Below, piece after piece: positions 8,373 to 18,308 of a DNA stretch of 64,000 bases (position 1 is the stretch's first letter; the number at the start of each line of letters is the position of its first letter). The position numbers and the translations under genes are program-made. The stretch spans positions 1 to 64,000 of the forward strand of contig NZ_KV392042.1 in the NCBI RefSeq assembly GCF_001618145.1, written 5' to 3'. Under the pieces are notes generated by a model, which was given only the letters and a program-made list of their open reading frames with translations, was not told the origin of the DNA and did no database searches. The DNA is from Oceanobacillus damuensis. Lineage in GTDB: Bacteria; Bacillota; Bacilli; Bacillales; Amphibacillaceae.

Positions 8373-8840
8373 ATGGCAATGTTTTTTGATGATTTTAAAG
8401 TAGGAGATAAATTTACTAGCCCAGCAAGAACGGTGACAGAAACGGATATCGTGATGTTTGCAGGGTTATCTGGAGATTACAATCCATTACATACAGATTC
8501 AGAGTTCTGTAAAAAAACTATTTTTGGAGAGAAAATTGCTCATGGATTATTAGGACTTTCGATTCTAACCGGTTTAAGTACACGTCTTGGTATTTTTGAT
8601 GGATCAGCTATCGCATTTCTCGGAATCAATGATTGGAAATTTAAAAAACCTATCCTTGTAAATGATACGATTCATTTTGAAATGGAAGTAATCGAAAAGC
8701 GAGAGACATCGAAAGACGATCGTGGAATCATTTTTAGGGAGTTCAAATTGATCAACCAAAAGGATGAAGTAGTTCAAAGTGGCGTGTTGCCAATTATGGT
8801 GGTTAGGAGGAAAGAGCATGCGGTGGTTAATGAAAAATAG
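8373..8840 (+). CDS. MaoC-like (R)-specific enoyl-CoA hydratase
   Basis: 155 residues with a single hotdog domain. The hydratase-2 motif GDYNPLHTDSEF followed by KIAHGLLG supplies the catalytic Asp/Asn and His. It should add water to a trans-enoyl-CoA. It lies between the lyase gene and the TRAP transporter genes in a tightly spaced operon (16 bp and 15 bp gaps) and could replace the crotonase-family protein with altered glutamates as the true hydratase of the pathway. Ribosome binding site GGGAGATGAAGG upstream. Confidence 0.9.
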   Translation: MAMFFDDFKVGDKFTSPARTVTETDIVMFAGLSGDYNPLHTDSEFCKKTIFGEKIAHGLLGLSILTGLSTRLGIFDGSAIAFLGINDWKFKKPILVNDTIHFEMEVIEKRETSKDDRGIIFREFKLINQKDEVVQSGVLPIMVVRRKEHAVVNEK

Positions 8841-8855
8841 AAGGAGGTTTTGTAT

Positions 8856-9878
8856 GTGAAAAATAATATAATATTAGTCTTTATAATAGTTTTAATTATG
8901 GTATTAGCAGCCTGCAATGATAACAGTTCTAATGGGATTGAGGCTAACTCAAGTGGTTCTGGCAGTACGAATTTGGCTGTAGGAGGCTCAACTTCTGGAT
9001 CTGTTGCTTTTGCCTATAGTATTGCTATTGGAAACCTTACCGGATCTGAAACAGATGGTATTAATATGCAAATTCAAGAGACTGCAGGTACGGTAGATGG
9101 AGTTAGGCAGTTAATTGATGGTGGTGTGGATATAGCTGTATCCGCTTCAGGAACAACAATTGATGCTCTAAATGGGGTCGGCCCATTTGAAGCAACAGGA
9201 GAGTATGAAGACTTAAGACTCTTATGGAATCTATATCCTAGCCCATTCAATATGGTAGTTGCTGAGAATTCTGAAATCGATACACCTGAAGATTTTGTTG
9301 GTAAATCAATAGGTGCCGGAGCCCCGGGAAGTGGCAGTTATATTATGTTAGTCGATGTGTTGGAGGCATATGGAATTGATGTTTCTGATGTTGATCTGCA
9401 AGCTTTGACACCGGAAGAACAAGATACAGCTTTCAGAGATGGACATCTGGATATTATGACTTTCCAAGCTGGTCCACAAACAGCTTGGTTGACAGATTTA
9501 GCCAGAACTAGAGATTTAAAATGGATTCAGATTCCAGAAGAGAAGTTTGAAGAAATGATTGCGTCTCAACCAGCAGGTTACTATGTCTACTCTGAACTAC
9601 CGGCTAATAGCTATGAAGGCCAGAGTGAACCAGTAAAAACTGTAGGGGCAAATATCGAATGGGTAGCAAACAGTGAGCTAGATGAAGATACAGTTTACGA
9701 ATTTACAAAGGCTTTCTGGGAGAATAAAGAGAAAGCTGATGAGATGCATACAATAATAGCTCAAAGTTCAATTGAAGATGCTTTCGGTAGTGCTTCTACG
9801 GAATGGCATCCTGCGGTGATTAGGTATTTGGAAGAAGTAGGAATTGAATTTACTGAGTTTGGCAGTGGTTCAGACTGA
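8856..9878 (+). CDS. TAXI-family TRAP transporter solute-binding lipoprotein
   Basis: 340 residues. A signal peptide ends in the lipobox LAAC at about residues 19-22, so the protein is anchored to the outer face of the membrane. The block TVDGVRQLIDGGVDIAVS and the later ALTPEEQDTAFRDGHLDI are typical of the TAXI binding proteins. It should bind an organic acid and hand it to the fused permease encoded next. The GTG at 8856 is chosen because AAGGAGG ends eight bases before it. It is co-transcribed with the carboxylase pathway, so its ligand is probably the pathway substrate (inference). Confidence 0.9.
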   Translation: MKNNIILVFIIVLIMVLAACNDNSSNGIEANSSGSGSTNLAVGGSTSGSVAFAYSIAIGNLTGSETDGINMQIQETAGTVDGVRQLIDGGVDIAVSASGTTIDALNGVGPFEATGEYEDLRLLWNLYPSPFNMVVAENSEIDTPEDFVGKSIGAGAPGSGSYIMLVDVLEAYGIDVSDVDLQALTPEEQDTAFRDGHLDIMTFQAGPQTAWLTDLARTRDLKWIQIPEEKFEEMIASQPAGYYVYSELPANSYEGQSEPVKTVGANIEWVANSELDEDTVYEFTKAFWENKEKADEMHTIIAQSSIEDAFGSASTEWHPAVIRYLEEVGIEFTEFGSGSD

Positions 9879-9917
9879 TTCCAAGGGGCATTAACCGATT
9901 AAAGGAGGATGATTAAC

Positions 9918-11801
9918 TTGATTACATCAAGAATAGATAGAATACTAAAAATACTGATGGCTGTAATCGCCGTTTCTACCTCAGTAATTTTTATGTATAC
10001 TGCTTTCGTTGGATCATTTGAGGCAGTTATCCATAGAAGTCTCCTGTTATTAGGAGCACTTCTATGGGCATATTTAAACTTTGCATATCGCTCAAAAACA
10101 CTGACAGGTAAAGTTTTTCATATAGTTGGAGGTATGCTAGCTGCCGTTCCACTATTCTACATTGTCATGTCTTGGGATAATATAGTACTTCGTTATGGGA
10201 TTCCTCTCCTAAGAGAGTATGTAATTGGAGGAGTATTGTTAATCATCCTTCTGTATATCGGTAAGAGAATGCTTGGATGGGGCTTCACCATTATTGTTGC
10301 TGTATTCATTGGTTATGCACTGTTTGGTTCTTATTTGCCTGGTATATTCGAGCACCGGGGAATATCTTTAGAAAGATTAGTTTCCACAACTTTTCTTACA
10401 ACTCAAGGTATCTTTGGGACGGTAATGAACGTTGCTTCTACGGTAATAATTCAATTTGTGATTTTTGCAGCTTTTTTAAGAATATGGGGAGCAGGAGACT
10501 TCTTTATGGATTTATCTAGTTCCTTATTTGGATCAGTAAAAGGTGGACCGGCAAAAATATCTGTAATCGGAAGTGGGTTAACGGGGATGTTCAATGGTGT
10601 TGCTACAGCAAACGTAGCAAGCACCGGATCTGTAACTATACCCTTGATGAAGAAAAATGGATATCCCCCAGAATTTGCAGGAGGAGTGGAGGCTGCAGCA
10701 TCCACTGGGGGGCAGATTTTACCACCAATTATGGGTGCCTCTGCTTTTGTAATGGCAGAGACGTTAGGGGTTCCTATTTCAGAAATAATTAAAGCAGCAA
10801 TAGTACCTGCATTACTCTTTTTCTTCTCTATATATTTAGCTGTACATTTTAAGGCAGGTAAAAGCAATTTAAAAGGGCTTAGCAAGGATAGCTTGCCAAA
10901 CTTTAAGAAGACATTCAAATCGGGTTGGTTGTACATCGTTCCTATTATCATTCTGGTAGTTGTTATTTTTAATCAATTTTCTGCGGGAAGAGCAGCTGCA
11001 TTAGCGACTATATCATTAATAGTTATCGGACTTTTTATTAAGAATGCGAAGCCCTCATTCTCTAAAGTAATAGAGGCATTAAAAGCAGGAGCAGAAGATA
11101 CGGTGATGATTACTATTGCTTGTGCAATGGCTGGAATTGTAGTTGGTGTACTTAACATTTCAGGTCTAGCTGTATCCTTAGGAAGCTTGTTGATCTCTAT
11201 GTCTTCGGGCGTGTTTATCCTCTTATTGATATTTACGATGATCACTTCCATTATCTTAGGGATGGGTCTTCCAACAATTGCAGGTTATATCATTGTTTCC
11301 TTGACAATCGCTCCTGTATTGGTTGCTGAATATGGTGTTATCCCTATTGCAGCACATTTATTTGTATTTTACTTTGCTATTTTATCTGTAATTACGCCGC
11401 CAGTAGCTGTAGCGTCATTTGTAGGTGCCGGAATAGCAAAGGCAAATCCAGTAAAAACAGGCTGGGTAGCTTTTGCCATAGCGTTACCTTGTTTCATTGT
11501 TCCGTATATATTCATCTACAATCCTCAAATATTATTAATGGGGTCAGCTATAGAAGTGACATTTAAAATAATCTTGGCTGCATTATCTGTTTATGCTCTA
11601 GCTATGGCGATTCAAGGATACCATCGAAAATCAATAAATACAGTAAACAGGGGTTTATTGTTTGCGGTTGCTGTATTACTAATTGTTCCAAATTTATATT
11701 TTGATTTAGTTGGGTTACTATTACTTGGATTAATCTTATTTATTGAGCATAGGCAAGTAGAGGTTATGAAGTTTCAGCCAGAAAGTAGAATCTCGGGATA
11801 A
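9918..11801 (+). CDS. TRAP transporter fused permease (DctQM-type, TAXI-associated)
   Basis: 627 residues of almost continuous membrane segments. The large-subunit signatures are easy to see: GLTGMFNGVATANVASTGS, then STGGQILPPIMGASAFVMAE and, in the second half, MGLPTIAGYIIVS and ITPPVAVASF. The first ~150 residues supply the small-subunit helices, so Q and M subunits are fused, as is usual for TAXI systems. The TTG at 9918 is preferred because AAAGGAGG (9901-9908) would touch the ATG at 9909. Together with the lipoprotein upstream it forms a sodium- or proton-driven importer. Last gene of this operon. Confidence 0.92.
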   Translation: MITSRIDRILKILMAVIAVSTSVIFMYTAFVGSFEAVIHRSLLLLGALLWAYLNFAYRSKTLTGKVFHIVGGMLAAVPLFYIVMSWDNIVLRYGIPLLREYVIGGVLLIILLYIGKRMLGWGFTIIVAVFIGYALFGSYLPGIFEHRGISLERLVSTTFLTTQGIFGTVMNVASTVIIQFVIFAAFLRIWGAGDFFMDLSSSLFGSVKGGPAKISVIGSGLTGMFNGVATANVASTGSVTIPLMKKNGYPPEFAGGVEAAASTGGQILPPIMGASAFVMAETLGVPISEIIKAAIVPALLFFFSIYLAVHFKAGKSNLKGLSKDSLPNFKKTFKSGWLYIVPIIILVVVIFNQFSAGRAAALATISLIVIGLFIKNAKPSFSKVIEALKAGAEDTVMITIACAMAGIVVGVLNISGLAVSLGSLLISMSSGVFILLLIFTMITSIILGMGLPTIAGYIIVSLTIAPVLVAEYGVIPIAAHLFVFYFAILSVITPPVAVASFVGAGIAKANPVKTGWVAFAIALPCFIVPYIFIYNPQILLMGSAIEVTFKIILAALSVYALAMAIQGYHRKSINTVNRGLLFAVAVLLIVPNLYFDLVGLLLLGLILFIEHRQVEVMKFQPESRISG

Positions 11802-11941
11802 ATGGATTCTCCAATATTTAAAATTAATAATATGACTCAGAATCATTAGTAATTAAGCAATTGATAACACAAAAGAGGATGCCGATTATGGCAGTTATAA
11901 ATAGTGAAGATAGTATAAGTTGAAACTAGGGAGGATATTCT

Positions 11942-13150
11942 ATGTTCCAACCCTTTGAAGGTGTAAAAGTTCTTGATTTGACCGAGGGAGTTGCCGGTCC
12001 CTATGCAACAATGATCCTTGGTGATTTAGGAGCTGAGGTAATAAAGATAGAACGACCAGATGGAGATTGGGGACGCATACTAGGTGAGGTAAAGGATGGT
12101 TTTTCTTCTCAATATATAGCCTTGAATCGAAATAAAAAGAATATCTCATTAAATATTCAGGAACCAGAGGGGCAAGCGATATTTAAGAAGATCGCAAAAC
12201 AATCGGAAATAATAATAACCAGCTTTAGACCAGGTGTAACAGAAAAATATGGAATTGGATATGAAGATATAAAAAAAATAAACCCTGAGATTATTTATGG
12301 CAGGATCAGTGGTTATGGGTATCAGGGGAAATATAAAAATTATACCGGGGTGGATACAGTAATACAAGCTAACTCAGGAATTATGAACCATATAGGTCCT
12401 AGGAATGGTCAACCCTATCGAACAGGTTTTCCGATTGTTGATCATGTTGCAGCAAGAGACTTGGTGCAGGGAATACAAGCAGCCTATATTGACACTTTAA
12501 AAGGAAAGGTAATTGAAGGACCAATTGATGTCAGCCTCTATGCTACAGCAGCGGCTTTACAAGCTCAGCAATGGCAGGATTACTTGTTAAATAAACAAGT
12601 ACCTATGAGAAATGGGAATATGAATCCGGTTATCTCGCCCGCAGCTGTTTATGAAACAAGGGAAGGCTCCTTTATTTCTATTACTATTGTTCGAGATAAA
12701 CAATGGATAAGATTTTGTGAAGCTATAGAAAAAAAAGAACTTGCAACCAATGAAAAGTTTTTAACAAATGCTTTGAGATTAAAGAACCGTCAAGAATTGG
12801 AAGAAGTTATCGTTCAAGAATTAAAAACAAGAACTCTTGATGAATGGATTAGTGTATTTGAAAAATTTGATATAACTCACGCTCCTGTGTTAGATATGGA
12901 GCAAATATATCAATCGGATTATTTTGACGCAATACCTACGGTCGATTTTTACCTTAAAGGTAATAAAGTTAACGCAATTGGACTTCCGTTTGTATACAAT
13001 GGTGAATTGCATCGCAGTAACCTGGAACCACCAGCCTTGAGAGGGGAACAGACAATTGAGATTTTAAGTATTCTCGATATTGAGCAAGGGACGATTAAAA
13101 GATTAATTGATAAAGGTGTCATAGCTGTGGCTGAAGAGGTGATTTATTGA
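11942..13150 (+). CDS. CaiB/BaiF family (class III) CoA-transferase
   Basis: 402 residues. It opens with GVKVLDLTEGVAGPYA and GDLGAEVIKIERPDGDWGR, the class III CoA-transferase signature. The catalytic aspartate should be one of two in the segment FPIVDHVAARDLVQG; most relatives have a single Asp four residues before Gly, so this version seems to carry a short insertion. It would move CoA between two carboxylic acids and so activate the imported acid without ATP. It overlaps the next gene by four bases. A close paralogue lies at 20146-21381 in the same block. Ribosome binding site GGGAGGAT. Confidence 0.93.
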   Translation: MFQPFEGVKVLDLTEGVAGPYATMILGDLGAEVIKIERPDGDWGRILGEVKDGFSSQYIALNRNKKNISLNIQEPEGQAIFKKIAKQSEIIITSFRPGVTEKYGIGYEDIKKINPEIIYGRISGYGYQGKYKNYTGVDTVIQANSGIMNHIGPRNGQPYRTGFPIVDHVAARDLVQGIQAAYIDTLKGKVIEGPIDVSLYATAAALQAQQWQDYLLNKQVPMRNGNMNPVISPAAVYETREGSFISITIVRDKQWIRFCEAIEKKELATNEKFLTNALRLKNRQELEEVIVQELKTRTLDEWISVFEKFDITHAPVLDMEQIYQSDYFDAIPTVDFYLKGNKVNAIGLPFVYNGELHRSNLEPPALRGEQTIEILSILDIEQGTIKRLIDKGVIAVAEEVIY

Positions 13151-14238
13151 AATTAAAAGCAGCAGTATCATATGGAGATAGTAATTTTGTTATTGAAGAT
13201 GTATTTTACGAAGATATAGATCCAGAGGAACTATTGATCAGCATCAAAGCTGTTGGTATTTGCCATACCGATATTTCTTCCACCGAAGGTATATATCCCT
13301 TTACATATCCTGTCATCCTCGGACATGAAGGTGCAGGTATAGTTGATAAAGTTGGAGAAAATGTGAAAGGGATAGAAGAAGGTGATCATGTAATTTTAAC
13401 TTTCGCCCAATGTAATTCTTGTGAGGCTTGTGAACAAGGAAAACCTTATATTTGTGAAAGTTTTTATCGATTAAATACACATGGAGTAAATTACAAAGGT
13501 ACAAAGAAAATCAAACTTGAAAGTGGAGAAAAGGTTTCTAACTTTTTTGGTCAATCTAGTTTTGCAGAGTATGCATTGGTCCACATGAACAATGTGGTTA
13601 AAGTTCCAAAAGATCTGCCATTAGAATATTTAGGTCCACTGGCTTGTGGAATAATGACTGGTTTTGGTGCAGTCCTTGAAAAAATAAAGCCAAAGGTAAA
13701 TGAATCTATTGCAGTATTTGGGTGTGGTACTGTTGGGTTAAGTTCAATTATAGCGAGCAAATTGGCAGAATGTAAAAAAATAATTGCAGTCGATATAAAT
13801 GAAGAGAAATTATTAAACGCAAAGAAATTCGGCGCTACTCACACCATTAATAGTTCAATAGAAGATGTTCCTAAAACAATTAAAGAAATTGAAAAAAACG
13901 GTGTGGATTATGCAATAGAATCAACAGGGATTCCATCTGTATTGACGCAAACGGTAGATTGCTTGAAAATACCTGGAATGGTAGTGATATTAAGTGCTAC
14001 GAAATATGGAACAAAAATTGAAATTGATTATAAAAGCATACAAACTGAAAGACAAATTGTAGGCACTGTTATGGGAAGTGTGAATCCTACTCAATTTATT
14101 CCCAAATTAATCAGTCTCTATCGTGACAAGAAATTACCACTAGAAGAAATGATAACGTTTTTCCCTTTTGAAAAAGTAAATGAAGCAGTAGCATCAGTGG
14201 AATCGGGACAGTCAATTAAAGCGATTTTGAAATTTTAG
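13147..14238 (+). CDS. zinc-dependent alcohol dehydrogenase (aryl/allyl alcohol type)
   Basis: 363 residues, MDR superfamily. Catalytic zinc ligands are in GICHTD and GHEGAG. The structural zinc cysteines CNSCEACEQGKPYIC are intact. The Rossmann motif is FGCGTVGLS. The length and the C-terminal GTVMGSVNP segment resemble benzyl/aryl-alcohol dehydrogenases, but substrate is uncertain. It oxidises a primary or secondary alcohol with NAD(P). The TTG start overlaps the CoA-transferase stop, with GAGGTG just upstream, so the two are translationally coupled. An aldehyde dehydrogenase follows 14 bp later, as expected for an alcohol-to-acid pair. Confidence 0.92.
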   Translation: MKLKAAVSYGDSNFVIEDVFYEDIDPEELLISIKAVGICHTDISSTEGIYPFTYPVILGHEGAGIVDKVGENVKGIEEGDHVILTFAQCNSCEACEQGKPYICESFYRLNTHGVNYKGTKKIKLESGEKVSNFFGQSSFAEYALVHMNNVVKVPKDLPLEYLGPLACGIMTGFGAVLEKIKPKVNESIAVFGCGTVGLSSIIASKLAECKKIIAVDINEEKLLNAKKFGATHTINSSIEDVPKTIKEIEKNGVDYAIESTGIPSVLTQTVDCLKIPGMVVILSATKYGTKIEIDYKSIQTERQIVGTVMGSVNPTQFIPKLISLYRDKKLPLEEMITFFPFEKVNEAVASVESGQSIKAILKF

Positions 14239-14252
14239 AGGAGTGTGAGACA

Positions 14253-15692
14253 ATGAATAATTTGTATATAAATGGAGAGTGGAAATCTTCGGGTACAGGA
14301 GAGACACTAGAAGTCATAAATCCCGGAACAGGAAAACTTTATAAAGAAATCCCGTTTGGAGGAGGCAGTGATGCCAATGAAGCTATAGAAGCTGCACATA
14401 GAGCATTCTACCATTGGTCTAATATGACGCCTAATGAGAGATCCCAATGTTTAAGAAGAGCTTCAGAACTCATTGAAGAGCATGTGGAAGAACTAGCTCT
14501 GATAGTCACAAGAGAAACTGGCAAACCAATAACTGAGGCAAGGAATGAGACATTAAGAGCTAGTGAAAACTTTCTTTGGTACTCAGAAGAAACTAAAAGA
14601 ATTAATGGGGAGACGTTACCATCAAACATACCAACAAAACGCTTAATGGTATTAAAACAACCTATAGGTGTAGTAGGGGCTATTACCCCTTGGAATATTC
14701 CACTAAACATGATTGCTAGAAAACTAGGACCTGCATTAGCAGCAGGATGTACAGTAGTTTTGAAACCATCTGAAAACACCCCCATCAGCTCTGTTAAAAT
14801 ATTCGAAATCTTCGAACAGGTTGGTTTTCCAAAAGGAGTAGTAAATCTAGTAATAGGAAAACCACAGGAAATTGGGGAGGAATTCATCAATAATGAAAAA
14901 GTAAGTAAAATTACATTCACGGGGTCAACTCGTGTTGGAAAGTACTTAATGGAAGGGGCCTCTAAACAAGTAAAAAACATTAGTTTGGAATTAGGAGGCC
15001 ATGCACCATTTATCGTATTTGAAGATGCAGATATAGATCAAGCAATTGACGCGCTATTTTTAACGAAGTTTGGAAATAATGGCCAAATGTGTATCAGTGC
15101 TAATCGTCTTTATGTACATGAGGATATCGTGGATGAATTTACTAATAAACTAGTAAATAGGTTATCTAATACAAAAGTCGGTATTGGTGAAGAGAACGAT
15201 ACGGATATTGGTCCTCTGATTAATGAAGATGCGTTAAATAAAGTTTTGGATCATGTCAACGATGCAGTTTCAAGGGGAGCGACAGTGGTTTATGGAGGTG
15301 AGAGAATTAATTCAGACAGTTTAGAAGAAGGATTCTTTTGTATGCCGACGGTATTAACTAATGTAGACAACACGATGAAAGTTTATAAAGAGGAGACCTT
15401 TGGGCCAGTTGCACCAATCATTACATTTACTAGCGATGAAGAAATTGTAGAAAAAGCTAATGATACCAAATACGGATTAGCTGCTTACTTCTTTAGTAAG
15501 AACACGAAGAGGTGTTTCGAAGTATCGGAAAAATTACAATTTGGAATGATTGGTGTTAATGACGGTTGGCCAATTCAAATACATACACCATTCCCAGGTC
15601 ATAAAGAAAGCGGAATAGGAGTGGAAGGTGGATACTTCGCTGTCGATGAATTCTTATTAACAAAATTAGTTACATTTAATATTGAAAATTAG
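14253..15692 (+). CDS. NAD(P)-dependent aldehyde dehydrogenase
   Basis: 479 residues, standard for the family. Visible are the cofactor motif ITPWNIPLNM, FTGSTRVGK, the catalytic glutamate in LELGGHAPF (about 247-255) and the catalytic cysteine in NNGQMCISANRLYV (about 285). It converts an aldehyde, probably the product of the preceding dehydrogenase, to an acid. Located directly before the TRAP binding protein gene and separated by 14 bp, so one transcript. A second, about 50 percent similar copy is at 28416-29837. Confidence 0.95.
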   Translation: MNNLYINGEWKSSGTGETLEVINPGTGKLYKEIPFGGGSDANEAIEAAHRAFYHWSNMTPNERSQCLRRASELIEEHVEELALIVTRETGKPITEARNETLRASENFLWYSEETKRINGETLPSNIPTKRLMVLKQPIGVVGAITPWNIPLNMIARKLGPALAAGCTVVLKPSENTPISSVKIFEIFEQVGFPKGVVNLVIGKPQEIGEEFINNEKVSKITFTGSTRVGKYLMEGASKQVKNISLELGGHAPFIVFEDADIDQAIDALFLTKFGNNGQMCISANRLYVHEDIVDEFTNKLVNRLSNTKVGIGEENDTDIGPLINEDALNKVLDHVNDAVSRGATVVYGGERINSDSLEEGFFCMPTVLTNVDNTMKVYKEETFGPVAPIITFTSDEEIVEKANDTKYGLAAYFFSKNTKRCFEVSEKLQFGMIGVNDGWPIQIHTPFPGHKESGIGVEGGYFAVDEFLLTKLVTFNIEN

Positions 15693-15706
15693 GAGGGAAT
15701 ACTATT

Positions 15707-16816
15707 ATGAAAAAAATACTTATTTTAATTCTGGCTATGTTATCACTGTTTATTGCTGCATGTGGAAGTGATGAAGGGGAAGCATCAGGATCTGATGAAT
15801 CCGTCAATCTTCGGATTAGTACAGGGTTACCTGATACTCATCAATGGATGCTTGGTTATTTTAATCCTATGTTAGAAGAGATTAAAGAAAAGTCAGGAGA
15901 ACAATTAGATTATACCTTGTTTACATCGGGTGAGCTAGTTGCTACTCGTGAGGAGCAAGAAGCACTAAACTCGGGAACTATTGATGTAGCAATTCCATTA
16001 CATCCAATTTATGATCCAGAAAGATTTCCATTAGCAGAAGTAACAATGTTACCGATTTTAACTTCGAATGTTGAAATCGCAACAGAAGCTTTTAATAATC
16101 TCATAAACAGTGAAGAAGAGTTGACGGATGGGATGAACTATAGAGAGTATGTTTATGAACAACATGGACTAAAAGTATTTCCTATGGTATCAACACAACC
16201 ATACGTAATTTCTACTACAAATACTGAAATAAAAAGCGCTGAAGACCTAGCAGCATTAAAGCTTCGTTCAGGTGCAAGGGTGCATGATTTGTTTGCTTCA
16301 AATATCGGGGCATCCCCAATTTCTCTGCCATTTACTGATTTATATGATGGTCTGAGCAAAGGGACTTTAGATGGTACTTTATTAGCAATTCCAGATTGGA
16401 CTAGTTACGGAATTGAGGACCTTTTCTCCTATACTCTTGAAGGAATAAATCTTGGTCATTACTCAGCGTTAACGGCTATGACTATGGAAAAATGGGAATC
16501 GTTACCGGAAACTGTTCAAACAGCATTTAATGAAGCAAGTCAAAATCAACTACAATCTGGGATTGATAATTGGCTTGAAGTTAACGAAGAAGTAGTAAAA
16601 GAAACAGAGGCTAATGGAGCACAATTTGTTAGTATACAAGAATTAGATCAAGAAATTCAAGATATGTTTAATGATGCAATTGAAAAAACATGGTTGCAGT
16701 GGATTGAGGATGTAGAAAAACAGGGGCAACCTGCTAAGGATGTCGCTATTATGTGGAGGGATTTGATCATCGATGCTGGGGGCGAAGTGCCAGCTGCATT
16801 AATGGATATTGAGTAA
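15707..16816 (+). CDS. TRAP transporter solute-binding lipoprotein (DctP family)
   Basis: 369 residues. The signal peptide ends in a lipobox IAAC (about 16-19), followed by a Gly/Ser/Glu-rich linker. The family block LRSGARVHDLFASNIGASPI carries the conserved arginine that grips the ligand carboxylate. It delivers an organic acid or related compound to the permease pair encoded downstream. A long-range inverted repeat separates it from the permease genes, which may keep binding-protein expression higher than permease expression. Confidence 0.93.
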   Translation: MKKILILILAMLSLFIAACGSDEGEASGSDESVNLRISTGLPDTHQWMLGYFNPMLEEIKEKSGEQLDYTLFTSGELVATREEQEALNSGTIDVAIPLHPIYDPERFPLAEVTMLPILTSNVEIATEAFNNLINSEEELTDGMNYREYVYEQHGLKVFPMVSTQPYVISTTNTEIKSAEDLAALKLRSGARVHDLFASNIGASPISLPFTDLYDGLSKGTLDGTLLAIPDWTSYGIEDLFSYTLEGINLGHYSALTAMTMEKWESLPETVQTAFNEASQNQLQSGIDNWLEVNEEVVKETEANGAQFVSIQELDQEIQDMFNDAIEKTWLQWIEDVEKQGQPAKDVAIMWRDLIIDAGGEVPAALMDIE

Positions 16817-16825
16817 TCTACTCGG

Positions 16826-16952
16826 AGTAAGAGACTGGGAACGAAATTAAGGATTAATCGGGAAAGGCGAACAATATTTCCGTAAGGGTGGTCTTCTACT
16901 AACTTTGTATGGAATTTACCATAACTGGATAACTTTATCCCAGCCTCTTACT
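16826..16952 (+). promoter_or_regulatory. long-range inverted repeat between binding protein and permease genes
   Basis: AGTAAGAGACTGGGA (16826-16840) pairs with TCCCAGCCTCTTACT (16938-16952) over 14 of 15 positions and encloses about 97 nt that can form further short hairpins. No T run follows, so it is not a standard terminator. The position, between a highly needed binding protein and its membrane subunits, suggests mRNA processing or 3'-end protection. Function is inferred. Confidence 0.55.
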
Positions 16953-16969
16953 TGAAAGGATTGAGAAAA

Positions 16970-18298
16970 ATGGATGAAAATCTTGTAATACTTATTGTTA
17001 TGGTACTTTTTATAATATTCCTTGCTTTAGGTCAAAACATTGCAAGTTTACTACTTTTCTTCGGGATTATGGGGATTTTCTTACTAGATGGATGGAATAC
17101 AGTCGGGGGATTCTTAGAAAATGGTCCATTCTATCTAGTTGCTACTTATACACTGACAACAATACCCTTGTATATTGTAATGTCCCAGTTTATTTTACAC
17201 TCAGGTCTGATTGAAGATATATTTAAGATTATTAATAAATACTCGAAAGGGAAATCAGGAATTCTGGGTTCTTTGACTATTGTTGTGGGGGGGCTTATGG
17301 GAGCCGTTTCTGGGTCTGGTGCTGCAACTGCTGCGACTTTGGGTCAAGTGGCAACTCCACAGCTAACCAAATATGGATTTCCGAAAGATCTTGCAGCTGC
17401 TGTATCTGCTTCTGGAGGTTCACTAGCAGGGCTTATCCCACCTAGTATTATTTTAATTCTCTATGGCTCAATTACCCAGACTTCTATCGGACATTTGTTT
17501 ATTGGAGCTATTATTCCAGGTGGGTTGCTAGTTTTAGTTTTTATACTATACACACAATATCTTTATGTAAAGCACAAGAAAAAAATCTCACAGGAAACAC
17601 CAAATAATACAGAAAAGAAAGAAGCTCCTGGAGAAGAGATTTCCGTTGGCCGACAAATTGTTGTATTAACAGTTGGGGCTACTGTTTTTTCAATAATTTT
17701 TGTAGGTATCTATTCTGGGGTTTTTACACCTAATGAAGCTGGAGGGGTTGCTGCTTTAGTAGCGTTTCTTACAGCATTACTGTTTAAGAAAGTTAATTGG
17801 AACTTTTTGAAGACTACTTTTTCAGAGACGATTAAAGTCTCTGGAATGATTCTTATGATTATGATAGGGGCGCAAGTGTTCGGTAGGTTTATATCGCTCT
17901 CTTTAATACCTAGGAAATTAATTGCCTTATTAGAGCCGATTTTAGAGTATCATATTTTAATTATATTAATATTAACTATATTTTATTTTTTCTTATTTAT
18001 GTTTTTAGAAACTGCTGCAGCAATTGTTATGAGTGTGCCAGTTACATATCCAATTGCAATGGAAATAGGACTAGATCCCGTTTGGTTTGGAGTATTTATC
18101 TGTATAATTTCAGTTCTTGGTTTATTAACACCTCCAGTCGGAGTAAGTACATTTATGGTTGCGAGTGTGACAAGAGTTTCTGTTGGTCCTTTATTTAAAT
18201 TGACTACTATCTATGCAGTTGTAGGACTAATCATTGTAGGTACTTTGATTACGTTATTCCCGGAACTCATCACTTGGTTACCATCAAAAATGAACTAG
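16970..18298 (+). CDS. TRAP transporter large permease subunit (DctM)
   Basis: 442 residues with about 11-12 membrane helices. Diagnostic blocks are GGLMGAVSGSGAATAATLGQVATP, here seen in pieces as AVSGSGAATAAT, then SGGSLAGLIPPSI, FTPNEAGGVAA and GLLTPPVGVSTFM. It is the substrate-translocating subunit. The ATG at 16970 follows AAAGGA by nine bases and avoids an upstream TTG that lies in the inverted repeat. The small subunit gene follows 10 bp later, an M-then-Q order that reverses the more common one. Confidence 0.94.
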   Translation: MDENLVILIVMVLFIIFLALGQNIASLLLFFGIMGIFLLDGWNTVGGFLENGPFYLVATYTLTTIPLYIVMSQFILHSGLIEDIFKIINKYSKGKSGILGSLTIVVGGLMGAVSGSGAATAATLGQVATPQLTKYGFPKDLAAAVSASGGSLAGLIPPSIILILYGSITQTSIGHLFIGAIIPGGLLVLVFILYTQYLYVKHKKKISQETPNNTEKKEAPGEEISVGRQIVVLTVGATVFSIIFVGIYSGVFTPNEAGGVAALVAFLTALLFKKVNWNFLKTTFSETIKVSGMILMIMIGAQVFGRFISLSLIPRKLIALLEPILEYHILIILILTIFYFFLFMFLETAAAIVMSVPVTYPIAMEIGLDPVWFGVFICIISVLGLLTPPVGVSTFMVASVTRVSVGPLFKLTTIYAVVGLIIVGTLITLFPELITWLPSKMN

Positions 18299-18308
18299 GA
18301 GGATTGCT

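Noticed and set aside
11889-11924. 11-codon frame MAVINSEDSIS before the first CoA-transferase
   Set aside because: Could be a leader peptide, but there is no attenuator structure and length is at chance level.
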